DNA of 64,000 bases from Vitrella brassicaformis (Eukaryota > Sar > Vitrellaceae), in NCBI GenBank assembly GCA_001179505.1, contig CDMY01000456.1, positions 282,799-346,798 on the forward strand. Direction: 5' to 3'. A program made the translations under genes and the position numbers. The notes below the pieces were generated by a model that saw only the letters and a list, made by a program, of their open reading frames with translations, was not told the DNA's origin and did not search any database. Positions 22,578 through 33,963 of this stretch are shown one piece after another (position 1 is the first letter of the stretch; the number at the start of each line of letters is the position of its first letter).

Positions 22578-24216
22578 CACACGTGCCAGGCGCCCCCGCT
22601 CTCCGTCGACTTCCCGTCCTGTTGTCCTCCCCCTCAGACGCGCCACACCTCCGAGGCCCGAGGGCGCTGCGACGGCGAGGCCCGAGGGCTCGAGCCGAGA
22701 AACCGGTCGAGCGGCCATCCACCAAATGCGGAGGGCACCGATCTCGCTCGAAACACCGCAGGGGAGGCAGACGATCGACCAGCCTGGAAATCCTGGAGTC
22801 AGTCGCTGGTGGCGACTCGTGGTCTTGTGTCTGTGAGTGAACAAACTCGTGTATGTATTGAATTTGTCTTGGTTGGCCTGCCCTGGTGGTGGTATTCATC
22901 AATCAACAGAGAGATGGAGAGAGAAGTCTGGTTGAGTTGGGATGGAGGACAGATACGTACGTGTTGTGTGTATGTGTGTATGCATGACTCACGCGGTCTG
23001 GCTGGTGAAATGGGCCAGCCAGCGCTTTTTGCATTTGTTGGGTTGGCGCCGTGCCGTGCCGTGCCGTGCGCTGGTTTTTGCTCGCTCATTGCCAAATGTA
23101 TGTGCGTGTGTCTGTGTGCATGTAGTCCATGCCATGTAAGGGCGCTGCCAGGTAGACGGGACGGGACCGCATGTGTGCATGACATGAGAAGGCAAGAAAC
23201 TCTGTACGTCTGCATTCATTCCACGTGCAATGACTGTCAATGTGGTGTGCTGAGAACATCAAGAGGCCATCTGTCTGTCTGTCTGTCTGTCTGTCTGTCA
23301 TCTGGCGACTGACCATTGCTGGCATGTCCTCAATCGTGGGCGGTTGACAGAGACGGGGAATCAGCTGCAATGTTTCTCGTCTGCAAGCTTGGCCGGGCGG
23401 CGCTGTGTGTGCGGCTCGTGAGAGAGCTACAGCTTCCTCTGCATGCATCCATCTGCGTGTCTGAGGCTGATGGCCCTCGGCTGGCACTGCCCAGGCACTG
23501 CGCAGTGATGACTCTGTCAGTCATTCTGAGTCACTATTGAGGCAGCGTGTTGTCATGAACCGGATATCGTTTGCAGCGATATTAGTTGTGCAAACACACG
23601 AGAGACCCTTGGACGCACCTCATTTTGCATTCATTGTCTCCATCGGCCAAGTGTTTCGGCATCCATCGCACAGACGCATACACCCACAGTGTCTGTCTGT
23701 CGCCCAGCCCTCATGCAATCTATACACACGACTTATCTATCATACAGCCAGCGGCCTTGATTGGACAAGACACACGTGGGGGCAAAAACACAGCCGTCAC
23801 ACTCACCATATGCACGACACGCACACCGGACCATCTGATCCACGATCCACACAAATTGCGAGCTACAGCAAGATGTCAACGACGGCAAAAAGTGCCTCCT
23901 CATGACCGACACGAAGCGAGCACTAGACGTACCGACCGACAATTAAAAACCGTTGGAGGCACCAGCCTGCCAACCAACGAAGACTGCCCCGCCCCCCCGC
24001 TAGTGTACGGATGTGCAAAAAGCTCTTTGCTATCCATGCACACACAGAGAGAGAGACACACAGAGACGCAGACAGACACACAGGGAGGGAGCACAGTGCA
24101 CTCGGCTACTGACAAAGTAAGGCCCGTCACCGATCTGCTAGTAGCCGAGAAATGACCCGACGACCTAATGTCTCATGCATGACTTGCAGCATCAACTCTT
24201 TCGTCAATTTATTGGT
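22578..24216. other. Convergent intergenic region, about 1.6 kb
   Basis: Lies between the 3' ends of two genes. It shows a GTGCC repeat near 23048-23069, a (CTGT)n run at 23270-23299, and CA/GAGA repeats near 24038-24088. I find no convincing gene. Short open frames on both strands lack splice support and similarity. Confidence 0.45.
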
Positions 24217-24724
24217 TTATTTCCGGCCTCTCTTGCCCAGGTTGAAGTAGGCGCGCATGGGCGCATCCACCATGTAGTAGAAGAAAACCGAAAACACGGC
24301 CAGCGCCGCGGTGAAGGTGAGATTTCTAACCAAAGGGTCGCCCTCCATCCAAGAGCCGGCGAACCGCTCACCCGCCTATACCACACACACACACACACAT
24401 AAAAACAACCAAAGATGTGTTCCCTATGCGCGCATTTTGTGTGTGTGTGTGTGTGTGTGTCGTACTTTAAAGACGGGGTTCTGGAGGATATAGATGGGCC
24501 AAGCCAGGTTCTCGGTCCACACGAGGGCGGGGTGGGTCATGACTTGCGCCAGTGGGTCGATCCCGACGGCGAGCGAGTAGATCAGGTACGTCCACAGGGG
24601 GTACACGAAGTACCACACCAGCATGTAGCCCGTTTGGGAGCTGTTCTCGATGGTGAAATAAAGAATGAACACCACCGCATAGCTCACCATGACGCCGACT
24701 TTGAAGACAATCGACACCTGTCCA

Positions 24725-24765
<41 letters not shown>

Positions 24766-25891
24766 TCGTGGGGAATGGAATGACACACACATCGATCCCG
24801 ACGGCTCACTCACTTTGCTGGGGTCGATTTCGAGTTTCCTAGTGTGTGGGTTGTAGAAGTTCTCTACGAATATGCGCGCCACGCACATGCCGAGGATGCA
24901 CATAGGGACAAACATTAGGGGATAGAGCTTTAAGAATCTGACCCCCAACCACCCCGACGTGATGTCACAGCAGCCTGACGTCACCATCATTCCATCCAAC
25001 CAACACAAACAACCCACACACAGTTCACCAGAGGCTGCCCGCCTCCCCTCCCCTCCCTCTCGTCCATCGTACCTGGCCACAGAGTGCAGACCACCATGAT
25101 TGCGTACAGCCCCCATCGGTTGACCCTGGTAATCCCGGCATAGAGTGGCTTGAAAAGCAGGTAGAAGGCAAGCAGCACGGAGAGGAACCATGAGGGGCCG
25201 TTGAATGGAAGGTCCTCCAAGTTGATGTCCCATCGCCACACGTGCACCAGGAAGATCGTGAGTGGCAGATGCTCCAGGTCCGACCAGGAGGGCGCGGGGA
25301 GGTTCCACACGCACAGCAGGATGGCGACCAGATGCAAAGGATAGATGCCCTTCAAACGGTGGTAAATGAACATAAAGTAGCCCTCCTGAGAACATAAACG
25401 TGCAGACGAGATGGGCGATGACCTGCTGTCAGCTAGCTCCGTTGTGTACCTGTTTGTTTTTCTGGGGGTCTTTGGCGGTGAGTCGTGTGTAGGTGATGAC
25501 AAAGCCCGACAGCATGTAGAAGAAGTACACCCAAGTATACCCCCACCGTGACGGGTACTGGCTCTCCCACGTCGAATTACGCCATATTGGGAAATGCTGG
25601 AAGCCATAGAAATGATACCTGTGGTGCACACGCAATACCCAGGAAGACAAAGAGCTGTAAGACACTCAGACGCAGAGTCTGACGTGCTGGCACTGACCAC
25701 ACGATGGTCCACGAAGCGATAAATCTCGGGAAGCCGAAAGCAGTGAGATAGGTGCTGCGGCTGAATTGGGATGGAGCGGGATCTTGAGCGGCATCGGTAG
25801 GGGGTGCTTCGATGTCCTTGTCCTGCTGCAGGCCGATGCTGTCGTCCACCACGCCCATCTCAATGCCGCTGTCCTTGCTGCCCCGACCCAT
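24217..25891 (-). CDS. Membrane acyltransferase, acyltransferase-3 (OafA/YrhL-like) family
   Basis: Predicted to move acyl groups onto a sugar or other acceptor across a membrane. ATG at 25891 begins an acidic cytosolic segment, followed by FGFPRFIASWTIVWYHFYGF, the first helix with the His motif typical of acyltransferase-3 proteins. It continues WVYFFYMLSGFVITYTRL (the DLFFVLSGF-like motif), FIYHRLKGIYPLHLVAILLC and PSWFLSVLLAFYLLFKPLY (PxWxLSxE-like segment), and more helices to the end. Exons lie at about 25891-25699, 25620-25452, 25388-25073, 24960-24812, 24718-24469 and 24375-24217. The product ends YFNLGKRGRK at a TAA at 24217-24219. The introns near 24376-24468 and 24719-24811 carry long CA/TG tracts. 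Length, about 450 residues, is usual for the family. The substrate cannot be told. Confidence 0.75.
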
Positions 25892-26316
25892 CACGATAAC
25901 AGTCTCCGACGAGATCTACGAGCTCTCTCACAGTGTCCTCTCTCTCGAGTGCAGCAAACACAGAGTGCAGCGCTGCGGGCGGATGCGACACAGACGGCCA
26001 AGCCACGAGATGAGACAACCTGGGTGGGTAGGAGGCGACAGCGCCGACACGTAGACAGATCTATGTTCATTCCGCGGGTCCGCTCCCCTCCCCTCCCCCT
26101 CTTCCCCTCTTCCCCTCCCCTACTCTACGCTCGCATCGCTCGATCCGAAGAGAGGAGATCTTTTCCAGCGAGAACGCACGATAAGACAGCATGAGCCTTT
26201 CCGCGTTACCGACTGCCACATGAGGGGTCAAAAAGCGGAAACAATTCATTGCCCCCTCAGGCCTCCTTTGCCGCCGTGTTATTCCCTCGACAGTCCATCC
26301 TGTCAGTGCAACACCA
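25892..26316. promoter_or_regulatory. Head-to-head upstream region
   Basis: Divergent spacer of about 425 bases between the acyltransferase and the SDSGG-repeat gene. It holds a CCCCTCCCCCTC pyrimidine tract near 26085-26120. No further motif is supported. Confidence 0.35.
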
Positions 26317-27439
26317 ATGGCCCCTCGCACTTCGGTGGTCTCTCTGATGGCCTTCATCGCCCTCGCCATCGCATCAGCAGCACCATTCGCCATGAGAGGT
26401 ACACACACACACACGCACACACACACGCACACGATGGTATAAGCGCCCGTCGGTGGCTGCAGGTGTGCAGGAGAGAGAGGCCCACAGGCAGCTGCAGGGC
26501 GAAGAGGCACTGTGCCTGGAGATCTGCAAGACTTTCTGCGACTCTTACTGCTTGGGCCAAGGGGACGACTGCACGGCCGAGTGCAGCAGTTGCCCGCCGG
26601 GCTGCTCTGAGGGATTGCGTGGCCGCCGGCTCCAGCAGCAGCGACTCCGGCGGCAGCGACTCCGGCGGCAGCGACTCCGGCGGCAGCGACTCCGGCAGCA
26701 GCGACTCCGGCGGCAGCGACTCCGGCGCCAGCGACTCCGGCGCCAGCGACTCCGGCAGCAGCGACTCCGACAGCAGGGACTACGAAGAGGACTCCTCTAC
26801 TGCCGGCAGCGACTACCGGGAGCTTCAGGAGTGCAAACACACCTGCCACGACGTCGACATTTGTGATGACTGCCGGTTGGGCCAGTGGAACGAATACGCG
26901 GCGGCTACCAGGTACGTCAGGAGAGAGAGGGGCTTACAGACAGACAGACAGACGGTAGGAGACGAGCACACGCACGCAGCATCCATCCATCCATCCATCC
27001 ATTCACCCATTCCTGTCTGGCTGGGGCTACTTGTGTGTGTGCAGGTCTATACGGTAGGGCGCAATGGGTCATGCGGTGCTGTCTGGGCACGTCTTCGGAC
27101 GACTGTTCTCTACCCCGGGTTCTTCATTGTGGACAGCGGTGCTGCGGCACATGCGACGAAGAGAGCAGCAATACGACGGCAGAGGGAGGGGCGCTGCGGC
27201 AGCTTCAGGAGGGGTGCACACGTGTGTGCATCAACGGCGTGTGCAGGACGCTCTGCGAGATGGGAAATGCTGTCAACCGCACTGTGGTCGTACACTCTGC
27301 GGCACACGCTGCAGAGAGCCCGTCTGTGAGTTTGTTTGTCGGTCTCTTGGCCTTGATGCTGTGCATCAATCATGTTTTCCATACGCTAACTCACGGAAGG
27401 GAGAGGGGAGGGGAGAGGAGGGGGCAGCGCAGCTTTTAG
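26317..27439 (+). CDS. Secreted Cys-rich protein with SDSGG repeats; reading frame inconsistent
   Basis: ATG 26317 starts a signal peptide (MAPRTSVVSLMAFIALAIAS). A phase-1 intron (about 26400-26461) leads to a Cys-rich exon, LCLEICKTFCDSYCLGQGDD. Nine 15-base units at 26640-26774 follow, which in one frame read SDSGG and in the Cys-exon frame read RLRRQ. The SDSGG frame then gives a second Cys segment, LQECKHTCHDVDICDDCRLG, so a one-base change of frame appears between the first Cys segment and the repeats. The last exon, from about 27044, has a third Cys block (CCLGTSSDDCSLPRVLHCGQ), Asn-glycosylation sequons, and a hydrophobic C-terminus (VSLFVGLLALMLCINHVF) that could be a GPI signal or anchor; it too needs a phase not supplied upstream. 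The gene may carry repeat-caused assembly errors or be decaying. No family recognised. Confidence 0.5.
26640..26774 (+). repeat. 15-base tandem repeat, nine copies
   Basis: Unit AGCGACTCCGGCGGC, nine near-identical copies, differing mainly at the last codon (GGC, AGC, GCC). It encodes SDSGG/SDSGS/SDSGA in the likely frame. The unit is a multiple of three, so gain or loss of whole units keeps frame. Confidence 0.85.
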
Positions 27440-27901
27440 CTTTTTTCGGCGAGACGGGCCAGCAGATTTTCCACTCTTTTTGGCTGTGACGCTCTGCGCT
27501 GGTTTTTGCTGTTTGTTGTGTGGGAGGGAGGTGAGTCTGTCTGTCTGTCAACGTATGTTCAACACGAAGGCCCTGGATGGATAAGTGGGTGAGCCGTGGT
27601 TAGCTCTTCTACGGTAGAATGCATAGAGATCAGCACACAGTAAGTACCAAACAAACGCTGCGACCGTAGAGAGTGACAAATTCAAACAAAGCTGCCTGCC
27701 ACCCCATGCCATGCCATGCACCGGCTCACAAATACACAAACACATACATACATAAACACATGCGACGTATGATTGGATTGGTGCAGACAGACATACCTAA
27801 GCTCCTGTCTGTCATTGGTAGGAGCACAAGGACAGACACAGCCATCTCCCTCCACTCGCAAATACATACATACTCATCTCACCATCAGCCCCGCCCGCGA
27901 C
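27440..27901. other. Tail-to-tail spacer
   Basis: About 460 bases between convergent genes with a GGGAGGGGAGGGGAGAGG tract at its left edge and scattered ACATACATAC repeats near 27742. No gene seen. Confidence 0.4.
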
Positions 27902-30420
27902 TCACACACATGGCCCGGCGTGTTTGACTGAAAGGGCCTCACCCACCACCCCACCCGTCCCCGCCCGCACACAATTGGCGTTCCACAGATGGCATGCGTT
28001 CATGAAGGTCTGCCCGCTGGTCGCACACACGGGCTGATGTACACCCCAACACGGCCTCGTGCACCCGTCGCCCTCCCTCTTTTCGGCGGCCCCCCGGCAT
28101 TTCCGCCGTCTCTCGAGCAGGTCGATCATTCTCTGCACGTGCTGCGAGTTGGGGCTGGGTGCGAAGCACCTGATCCAGTCGACTTGGAAGGTGTTGCTGT
28201 CCTCGTTGGCTTCCCGGTGTGTGGTGGCGATGGAGCTGAGGACGGTGTGCTGGGGGAGTGGCTGAATGCCCTCAAACAGCTGCAGCTGAGACAGCTCGGA
28301 ATCCTCATGCAAGATGCCCTGGGGCAACACACACACACACACACACAGGGAGAGGGGAAACTGATCGCCGGTGTGGCTAGCGCACAGCCACCGTGCACAC
28401 GTAGCCCACCTGTATGTGTGGATTGTCGCTCTCGCCTTCGTTGGGCACGTGAAGGTCCCCTCCTTCCTGTACCCCCACACACGCAAGCAAGCCGTCACGT
28501 GAGTGCCCCACCACTGTGTGCGCGCGCGTACGTAGAAAGCGACGTAAAAGTCGTTGAATTCCATGGAGAACACCCTGTCCGTCATGGTCAGATTCCGAAA
28601 CTTGGGTAAGTTTGTCCAGGCGATGGAATCCTTTTCTCTGAGAGGCTGGTTTCTCGTCTGTGAGCCCACGATCCTAGCCGTCTCCTCGACACACAGATCG
28701 GCTGCCGTCTGGTTGTCGTTGACGCTGGCCCTGATGGCGTCGCCGAATGCCCTCTCGATTGCTTGTGACGCGTTGGCCAGCTGATAGTCGACCACTTCTC
28801 TGGGCTTGAACATATACGCCCCTTGGTAGGTCATGAGAGTGCCATCGAGGTTGGGTGGGTGGACTGTCATCTAGAGAGGGAAACCCGACATGCATCGACA
28901 GTGACCCACAGGTACGTACGCAAAATACCTGTTCGAACATGTCCATCTCAAGATAGAAAAAATCGTCTGTCTCTAGTGCAGAATCAGATCCCGCCGGTTT
29001 TCCCCGTGTCCACACCTGGATAAAATCGGGTCCACAGAGAAACGGACATAGAAGGAGCCTTCATCTCTTTCCATTCATCCCTTCTTACGGTCTCATGGTA
29101 CCCGTAATTGCCCTCAACCCTGCACAATACCCGCACACACAACACACACACAAACAGACATCGGTCGAAATGCTCATTCGCTCTGCTCACGTGACTTTCA
29201 CGGTGCAAAAGAGATTGGTCGTCGAGACCGATTTTGCAGAAACAACGCCACCAGAGTGATAGATTGGATCGCCGGCACAATGCTGCCGCTCCCGACTCGC
29301 CATCGGGGGCGGTGGCTGAGGCCCATCCGATGGACACACGAGCTCCGGCTCCTTGGTGGGGCAGTTGACATCGTCTGGCCAAAAGTCGCTGGTCTTGTTG
29401 CCCACAATCACGAGGTGGCCGTCGCGCACTGACACCTGCTCCGGGAGGCACTTACTCGCTCGGCACTCGCCCTCATCACGATACTGCCACTTCTGGGTGT
29501 CCAGGGCATCGCCCTCAAACTCGTCCGAGAGCTCTGCACGCACCCATCAAAAGACAAACAAGGTGAAGAGAATGAGCTCGGTCTGGTCCTTTCCTGGCAT
29601 AAATAGATAGCCCTCAGGTGCTGCGTCGGTAAAGGGGTGGTCATCCAGGAAGATGGTCGCCGTCGGCTTGGGAGGGGCTCTGGCTGCGATCTCCTGCCTC
29701 TGTTCTAGCGACATGTCCGCGAGACAAGGGAATGGAATGCCTCGGGCCATGTCACTCTTAGGGCAGCATGGGACGTCGTTGGCCCCGTAGTCTGACCACT
29801 CGGCCACGGTCGATATGCAGCAGCCGGCATCCAGATCATCAACATCAGCATCAGCATCGCAGCCTGGCCCGAGGGTGCCATCTTCGCGGCACTGGCAGGT
29901 ATTTTGGCCATCGTAGTGGGTAGTGCAGCCGACGGGGCACTGACGGCCTGCATGAGAAAGAGACAGAAAGTCTGGAGTGTGTGCATCATGATGTGTGCGT
30001 GTGAGTGTTGGTGTATTGCTCACCGACAGGCTTGCAGCAGAGAGGGACCGTCAGAACTCCCCCTTCGCTCTGCTGGTCCGGCACGAACGACAGGAAGGCG
30101 CTCTCATTCCCGAGCGGAACTTCACCTGGCGGCAGCTCAGGCAAGGCGCCGCCCATCAACAGAACATCAGAAGCTGACATCCGAAGGCAGCCATCGCCGC
30201 AGTCCTCATCGTCCACCAACCGGTGCGAAGCATCGATATCGACCTGCAGGAGCAGAGGGGCTCTGCTTGGCACGAGCCGCCTGAGGTCCTCGCAGCTGTC
30301 CGCCTCTCTGATCCGCAAGTCTTTGACTGCCACGCATCCTGTGCGGTCGTGTGCGGCATGTGGCCGGCCACCAGAGGGCCACATGGACAGCCAGAAAGGG
30401 CAGAGAAGTCGCCAAAGCAT
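27902..30420 (-). CDS. Secreted GH16-like glycoside hydrolase with C-terminal Kazal-type domain
   Basis: ATG 30420 gives a signal peptide (MLWRLLCPFWLSMWPSGG). Two Cys-bearing N-terminal segments follow. At about 29543 the GH16 fold begins with ELSDEFEGDALDTQKWQYRD, then VSVRDGHLVIVG and YHSGGVVSAKS, as in beta-glucanase/agarase-type GH16 enzymes. The catalytic strand reads FFYLEMDMFEQ (about 28965-28930), keeping the ExDxxE pattern with nucleophile and acid/base Glu. The domain closes with NTFQVDWIRCFAP (about 28180). A Kazal-type module follows: CTRPCWGVHQPVCATSGQTF, then NACHLWNANC and HAGPC before the stop at 27902; Kazal domains usually inhibit serine proteases. The join between the second N-terminal segment and the GH16 start (about 29600-29540) could not be resolved, so two adjacent genes are possible. 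Substrate is likely a beta-glucan or galactan, by family only. Confidence 0.72.
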
Positions 30421-30566
30421 CGCACCGATTGAGTTTACAACTTTACAGCCGTTGGTGAGATTGCAACGGCTCGTGCCGCGCTTTCATATTGCGTATCTCG
30501 AGGCCCCTGCTTCTTCCGAAGTGACCACCCGAGATCAGCTGGGCCATCCATCCCCGCGAGACCACG
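30421..30566. promoter_or_regulatory. Short head-to-head promoter region
   Basis: Only 146 bases separate the ATG of the GH16-like gene (-) from the ATG at 30567 (+). It probably acts as a shared promoter. No distinct box is recognised. Confidence 0.4.
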
Positions 30567-31115
30567 ATGCACCTTCTGTCGACGATATCGGATGCTGACT
30601 TCTCGGCCCTTCTCGGGAGCGTGCTGTGTCTGGCGGCCCGGCCTTCCCCCTCGGAGGCCTCGTGCGTCCTCAAGCACCTCAAGACACACGCCATACTCAC
30701 CGACAAGGACCCCCGATTCAGACAAGGTATGTACCCACACACGTAGAGAGAGAGGATACACACTCACACACAAACACACATATCTCTGTGTCCTTTCTGT
30801 CGTTGGCATGTAGAGTGTGAGCACGCGTACGCCCGTCTGCACCTGATGAATCCCCACCCGCCCAACGTGAGCCCGCCCTCCCCGCCCCCCTCCTTCATCT
30901 ACCCCCCCTCCCTCTCCGCCACCGGCAGGGCGACCTACGGCGGGCTCGGCGGCTATGGCTTCGACGACGAGGCCATTCTGCCACACATGCTGGTGCCCCG
31001 AGCCTCTCTCAGCGTCAACGACATCATGGGCGTGAGGGCAGGGGTGACGCGGACTATGTCCTTCTCGTCAACGAGCTCGTGCTCCCTCACCACCACCACG
31101 GCAGCGAGCTACTAG
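30567..31115 (+). CDS. Small hypothetical protein, about 155 residues
   Basis: Two exons, 30567-30725 and about 30815-31115, joined by a phase-1 intron with CA repeats (GTATGT..GTAG). The start MHLLSTISDADFSALLGSVL is helical and mildly hydrophobic but has no cleavage signal; the second exon is Pro/Ser-rich (PPNVSPPSPPPSFIYPPS) followed by a Gly/Tyr patch (YGGLGGYGF) and a Ser/Thr-rich C-terminus. The stop is TAG 31113-31115. No domain recognised. Low-complexity composition suggests a disordered protein. Confidence 0.5.
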
Positions 31116-32424
31116 GCCGGCAGGGAGGAAGGGAGAGGGAGGGAGAGGGAGGGAGAGGGAGGCGGAGTGTTGTGCTTTTCTGTCAGTGAGCCACACGTGA
31201 GAAGACCATCGTGTGAGTGCGTGTCGTGGGGAGACGGGTGGCGGACGGGCAAGTGGGTGAAGAATCCACGCGCGCGTCACCACAAGAACGACAGATTTAG
31301 CCAGCGGAGACCAACTAACTGCACGATGGCATTTGCGCGTAGTAGCCTCTATGTCTGTCTGTCTGTCTGTGCCTGTGTGGTTTGAGGTGAGTGGGTCCGT
31401 GCGGGTCGGGTGCATGGCGAATTAATTAAGGGCACAGCGGGCAGAGGGGTGGTGCGGTCCGGTGGGGGAGAGGGGGCGGGGCGAACAGGGGAATTTTAGA
31501 TGTCGCAACGCAACGCAACGGATCTGTGTGTGTGTGTGTGTACTATGCTAAGAGAGAGAACAGAGAGAAAGAGAAACACGTCAAGTGAGGAGGGGCCAAT
31601 ATATGTAACAACAACTATCTATGTGTGTCACATGTGTGTTGTGGTGCAGTGCAACACCACAGATGGGATGGAGGCCCGGCCAAAAAGTATATATATTATA
31701 TGTGCAAGACGGAAAGCGTCTCTTCTACTTGCAGAGAGAGACAATAAATGGGTCGGTCGGCCGGTGGGGGGCGGTTGGATGGATGGATGAAGGACAGACA
31801 CCTAAGCAATTATGTGATGTGATGTGACTCGGTGGTTCTAACATGACATGCAGCCAATGAGCGAGCACTCTTTTCTTTTGCCCGCCCCACACATGAGCTG
31901 ACTCATATATAATGGAACCTGTGGAAATGGAATTGATGGAAGCAAAAGTCTCGACATCAAGCGGAAGTCAGCTCGGCTTCGTCATCTCAGCTGGTAGCTA
32001 AAAAGTTCCCTGACGCACCGGCACACTCACAGACCGGCACACCCACGCGGCCGCACACGCACGGACCTACCTACCTACCTACTGTACTCACTGTACATCC
32101 CTCCATCCATCCATCCCTCCATCCATCCAAAGAGACCAGACCAGATCAGATCAGATCACATCGCACACACCAGACAGAAAAGCAGGCGACGCGACGCGCG
32201 ACACGCGACGGCAGCCTCGTCTCGTCTCACCTCATCTCATCTCATCTCACCTCATTCGTGCCCAAAAAAACCACGCCATACGTTTGTTTATCGATCCATC
32301 CATCCATCCATTCCATGCATGCCGGCAAAAAAGAGGGAGGGTCAAAAGCCAGCTAGCTGCCTTCCTTACACTAGCTAGAGAGCCAAGCAAGCAGAAGCTC
32401 CTCTGTGTATGTGGTGAGTGAGTG
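31116..32424. other. Convergent intergenic region, about 1.3 kb
   Basis: Contains (GAGGGAGGGAGA)n at 31122-31162, a TG run near 31526-31540, a CATATATAATGG element at 31904-31915, CATC-unit repeats at 32099-32128 and 32294-32311, and CTCATCTCATCT repeats near 32228-32253. No gene found on either strand. Confidence 0.45.
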
Positions 32425-33701
32425 TCATTGGGGTGCTTGTGGTGGTGGTGCGGTGGGCATGGGTACGACCTGCTGGGGGTAGGCCTGCCCGTACTCGGGG
32501 TTGATGGCTGCTGGCGGCTGGAACGACGGCTGATGTCGATGACACACACACACACACACACAGTCGGTGGTATGTGTGTGCTGGCTGGGGCGTGCGTGTG
32601 TGCCTGCTCAAAGCACTCACCCCATAGAGCAGCGGCCGCCGCCTCTCTGCTGCAATCCTCATCAGAGACCTGATACACACCACCAACACACACACACACA
32701 CTCACTCTCACTCTCTCCCTGTGTGTGTGTGTGTGTGGATGTGTGTGTGGTTGTCCCCCCACGCACCAGACAAGGTAAGTAAAGTAGAAGGAGAGCAGAA
32801 TCCACAGAGTGTCCATCGCGTAGCTCTTCCTGTGGATGCGCTCGTGCTCCTCTCGCAGCCCTGCTTGCAGACACTGCACACCACAGCACAGCACACGGAG
32901 GGAGGAGGGCAAAGGCATCGATCGCATCAGTCAGTGTGCTGATTCTTGGTTGCAATCGTTGGGTTTGCGGGTGAGGTGAGTGATTTGAGTGGCTGGCTGG
33001 CTGACCACTTTGACGACCGACACCACGACAGAGAGGATGCAGTAGAGGTAAAAAGATAACAGCTGCTTCTCCTGTCAGAGTTGACACAGACAGACACACA
33101 CAGACACACCCCGACGGCATCTGTTGCGTGCCCATCCGTCCATCCATCCGTCCATCCATCTCACAATGAGGAAGGTGGCCCCGCTGTAGCCAGCACTACC
33201 GGCAAGGAACCCAAGAATGCCTACACAACACACCACACCATACGCACACACCGCAACACACACAGATCCAACCGTGTGTTTGTCATCCTCTCTCCCATCC
33301 ACTCCACTCCCTCCCTCCCTCACCCATGACAGAGCTGAGGACCTCGACAACGGTGTTGTACCCGGTGAGGAAGCGGAAGATGGCGATGAACAGGCCGGCT
33401 ATCGTCAGCGCGCCATACACCATCACCACAAAGGCCACGATCTTCACAGCTGCGGGGCACGGTGGGTGAAGAAGGAACACAGACAGACAGACAGACAGAG
33501 AGCTGCATGATACGATTGATGCATGTGTTGTGCGCTCTATGGTCTCCAGATGAGATAGATCTGTGTGTGTGTGCGCATGGACGTACTGCACATACCTGAC
33601 TGAAGCGCACAGCATCCGCAGCATGTTTCCGCCGGCTTGACGTTGAAGCAGTACAAGAAATGGCGATGCAGATCTCGCTGAGTGCCTGCTATGCTCTCCA
33701 T
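32425..33701 (-). CDS. Small membrane protein with about four helices
   Basis: Start chosen at ATG 33701, in frame with HRHFLYCFNVKPAETCCGCC, a Cys cluster just before the first helix. Exons at about 33701-33597, 33450-33329, 33222-33165, 33072-33008, 32873-32768, 32670-32622 and 32530-32425 give helices AFVVMVYGALTIAGLFIAIF, LGFLAGSAGYSGATFLIV, FYLYCILSVVVSVVKVV and WILLSFYFTYLVW. A basic loop (REEHERIHRKSYAM) sits between helices 3 and 4. The short cytosolic tail is Pro/Gln/Tyr-rich (PPAAINPEYGQAYPQQ) and ends APPPQAPQ before a TGA at 32425-32427. It looks like a small tetraspan protein; a lysosome/vacuole LAPTM-type role is possible, but I cannot support it. No enzyme motif. Confidence 0.6.
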
Positions 33702-33963
33702 TGGAGGGACGCTCTTGGCGTCTGTTCGCCAAGCTTCGGAGCAGCAGCGGTTTCAGGGAGCACCCTAAGCTTCTGCAGCTGCGAGCCAGTCCCGAGATCT
33801 AAGGGGTTTTTCTCCCTTGTGAGGCCTGCGGATACCATCAGCAGCCTCCCATCTGCCTCTCCTTCAGTGGCGCGCCTTCATTTTCGACAAGTTTTGTCCG
33901 GGGCTAGTCTCACCAGCAGCTCACCAGCCGGCTCAGGTGGGTGACGCAGAGAGAAGCACAAAG
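33702..33963. promoter_or_regulatory. Head-to-head promoter region
   Basis: 262 bases between the ATG of the tetraspan gene (-) and the ATG of the aldehyde oxidase gene (+). A shared promoter is likely from spacing alone. Confidence 0.4.

Noticed and set aside
23270-23299. CRISPR-like direct repeats
   Set aside because: A simple CTGT microsatellite without spacers, in a eukaryotic intergenic region.
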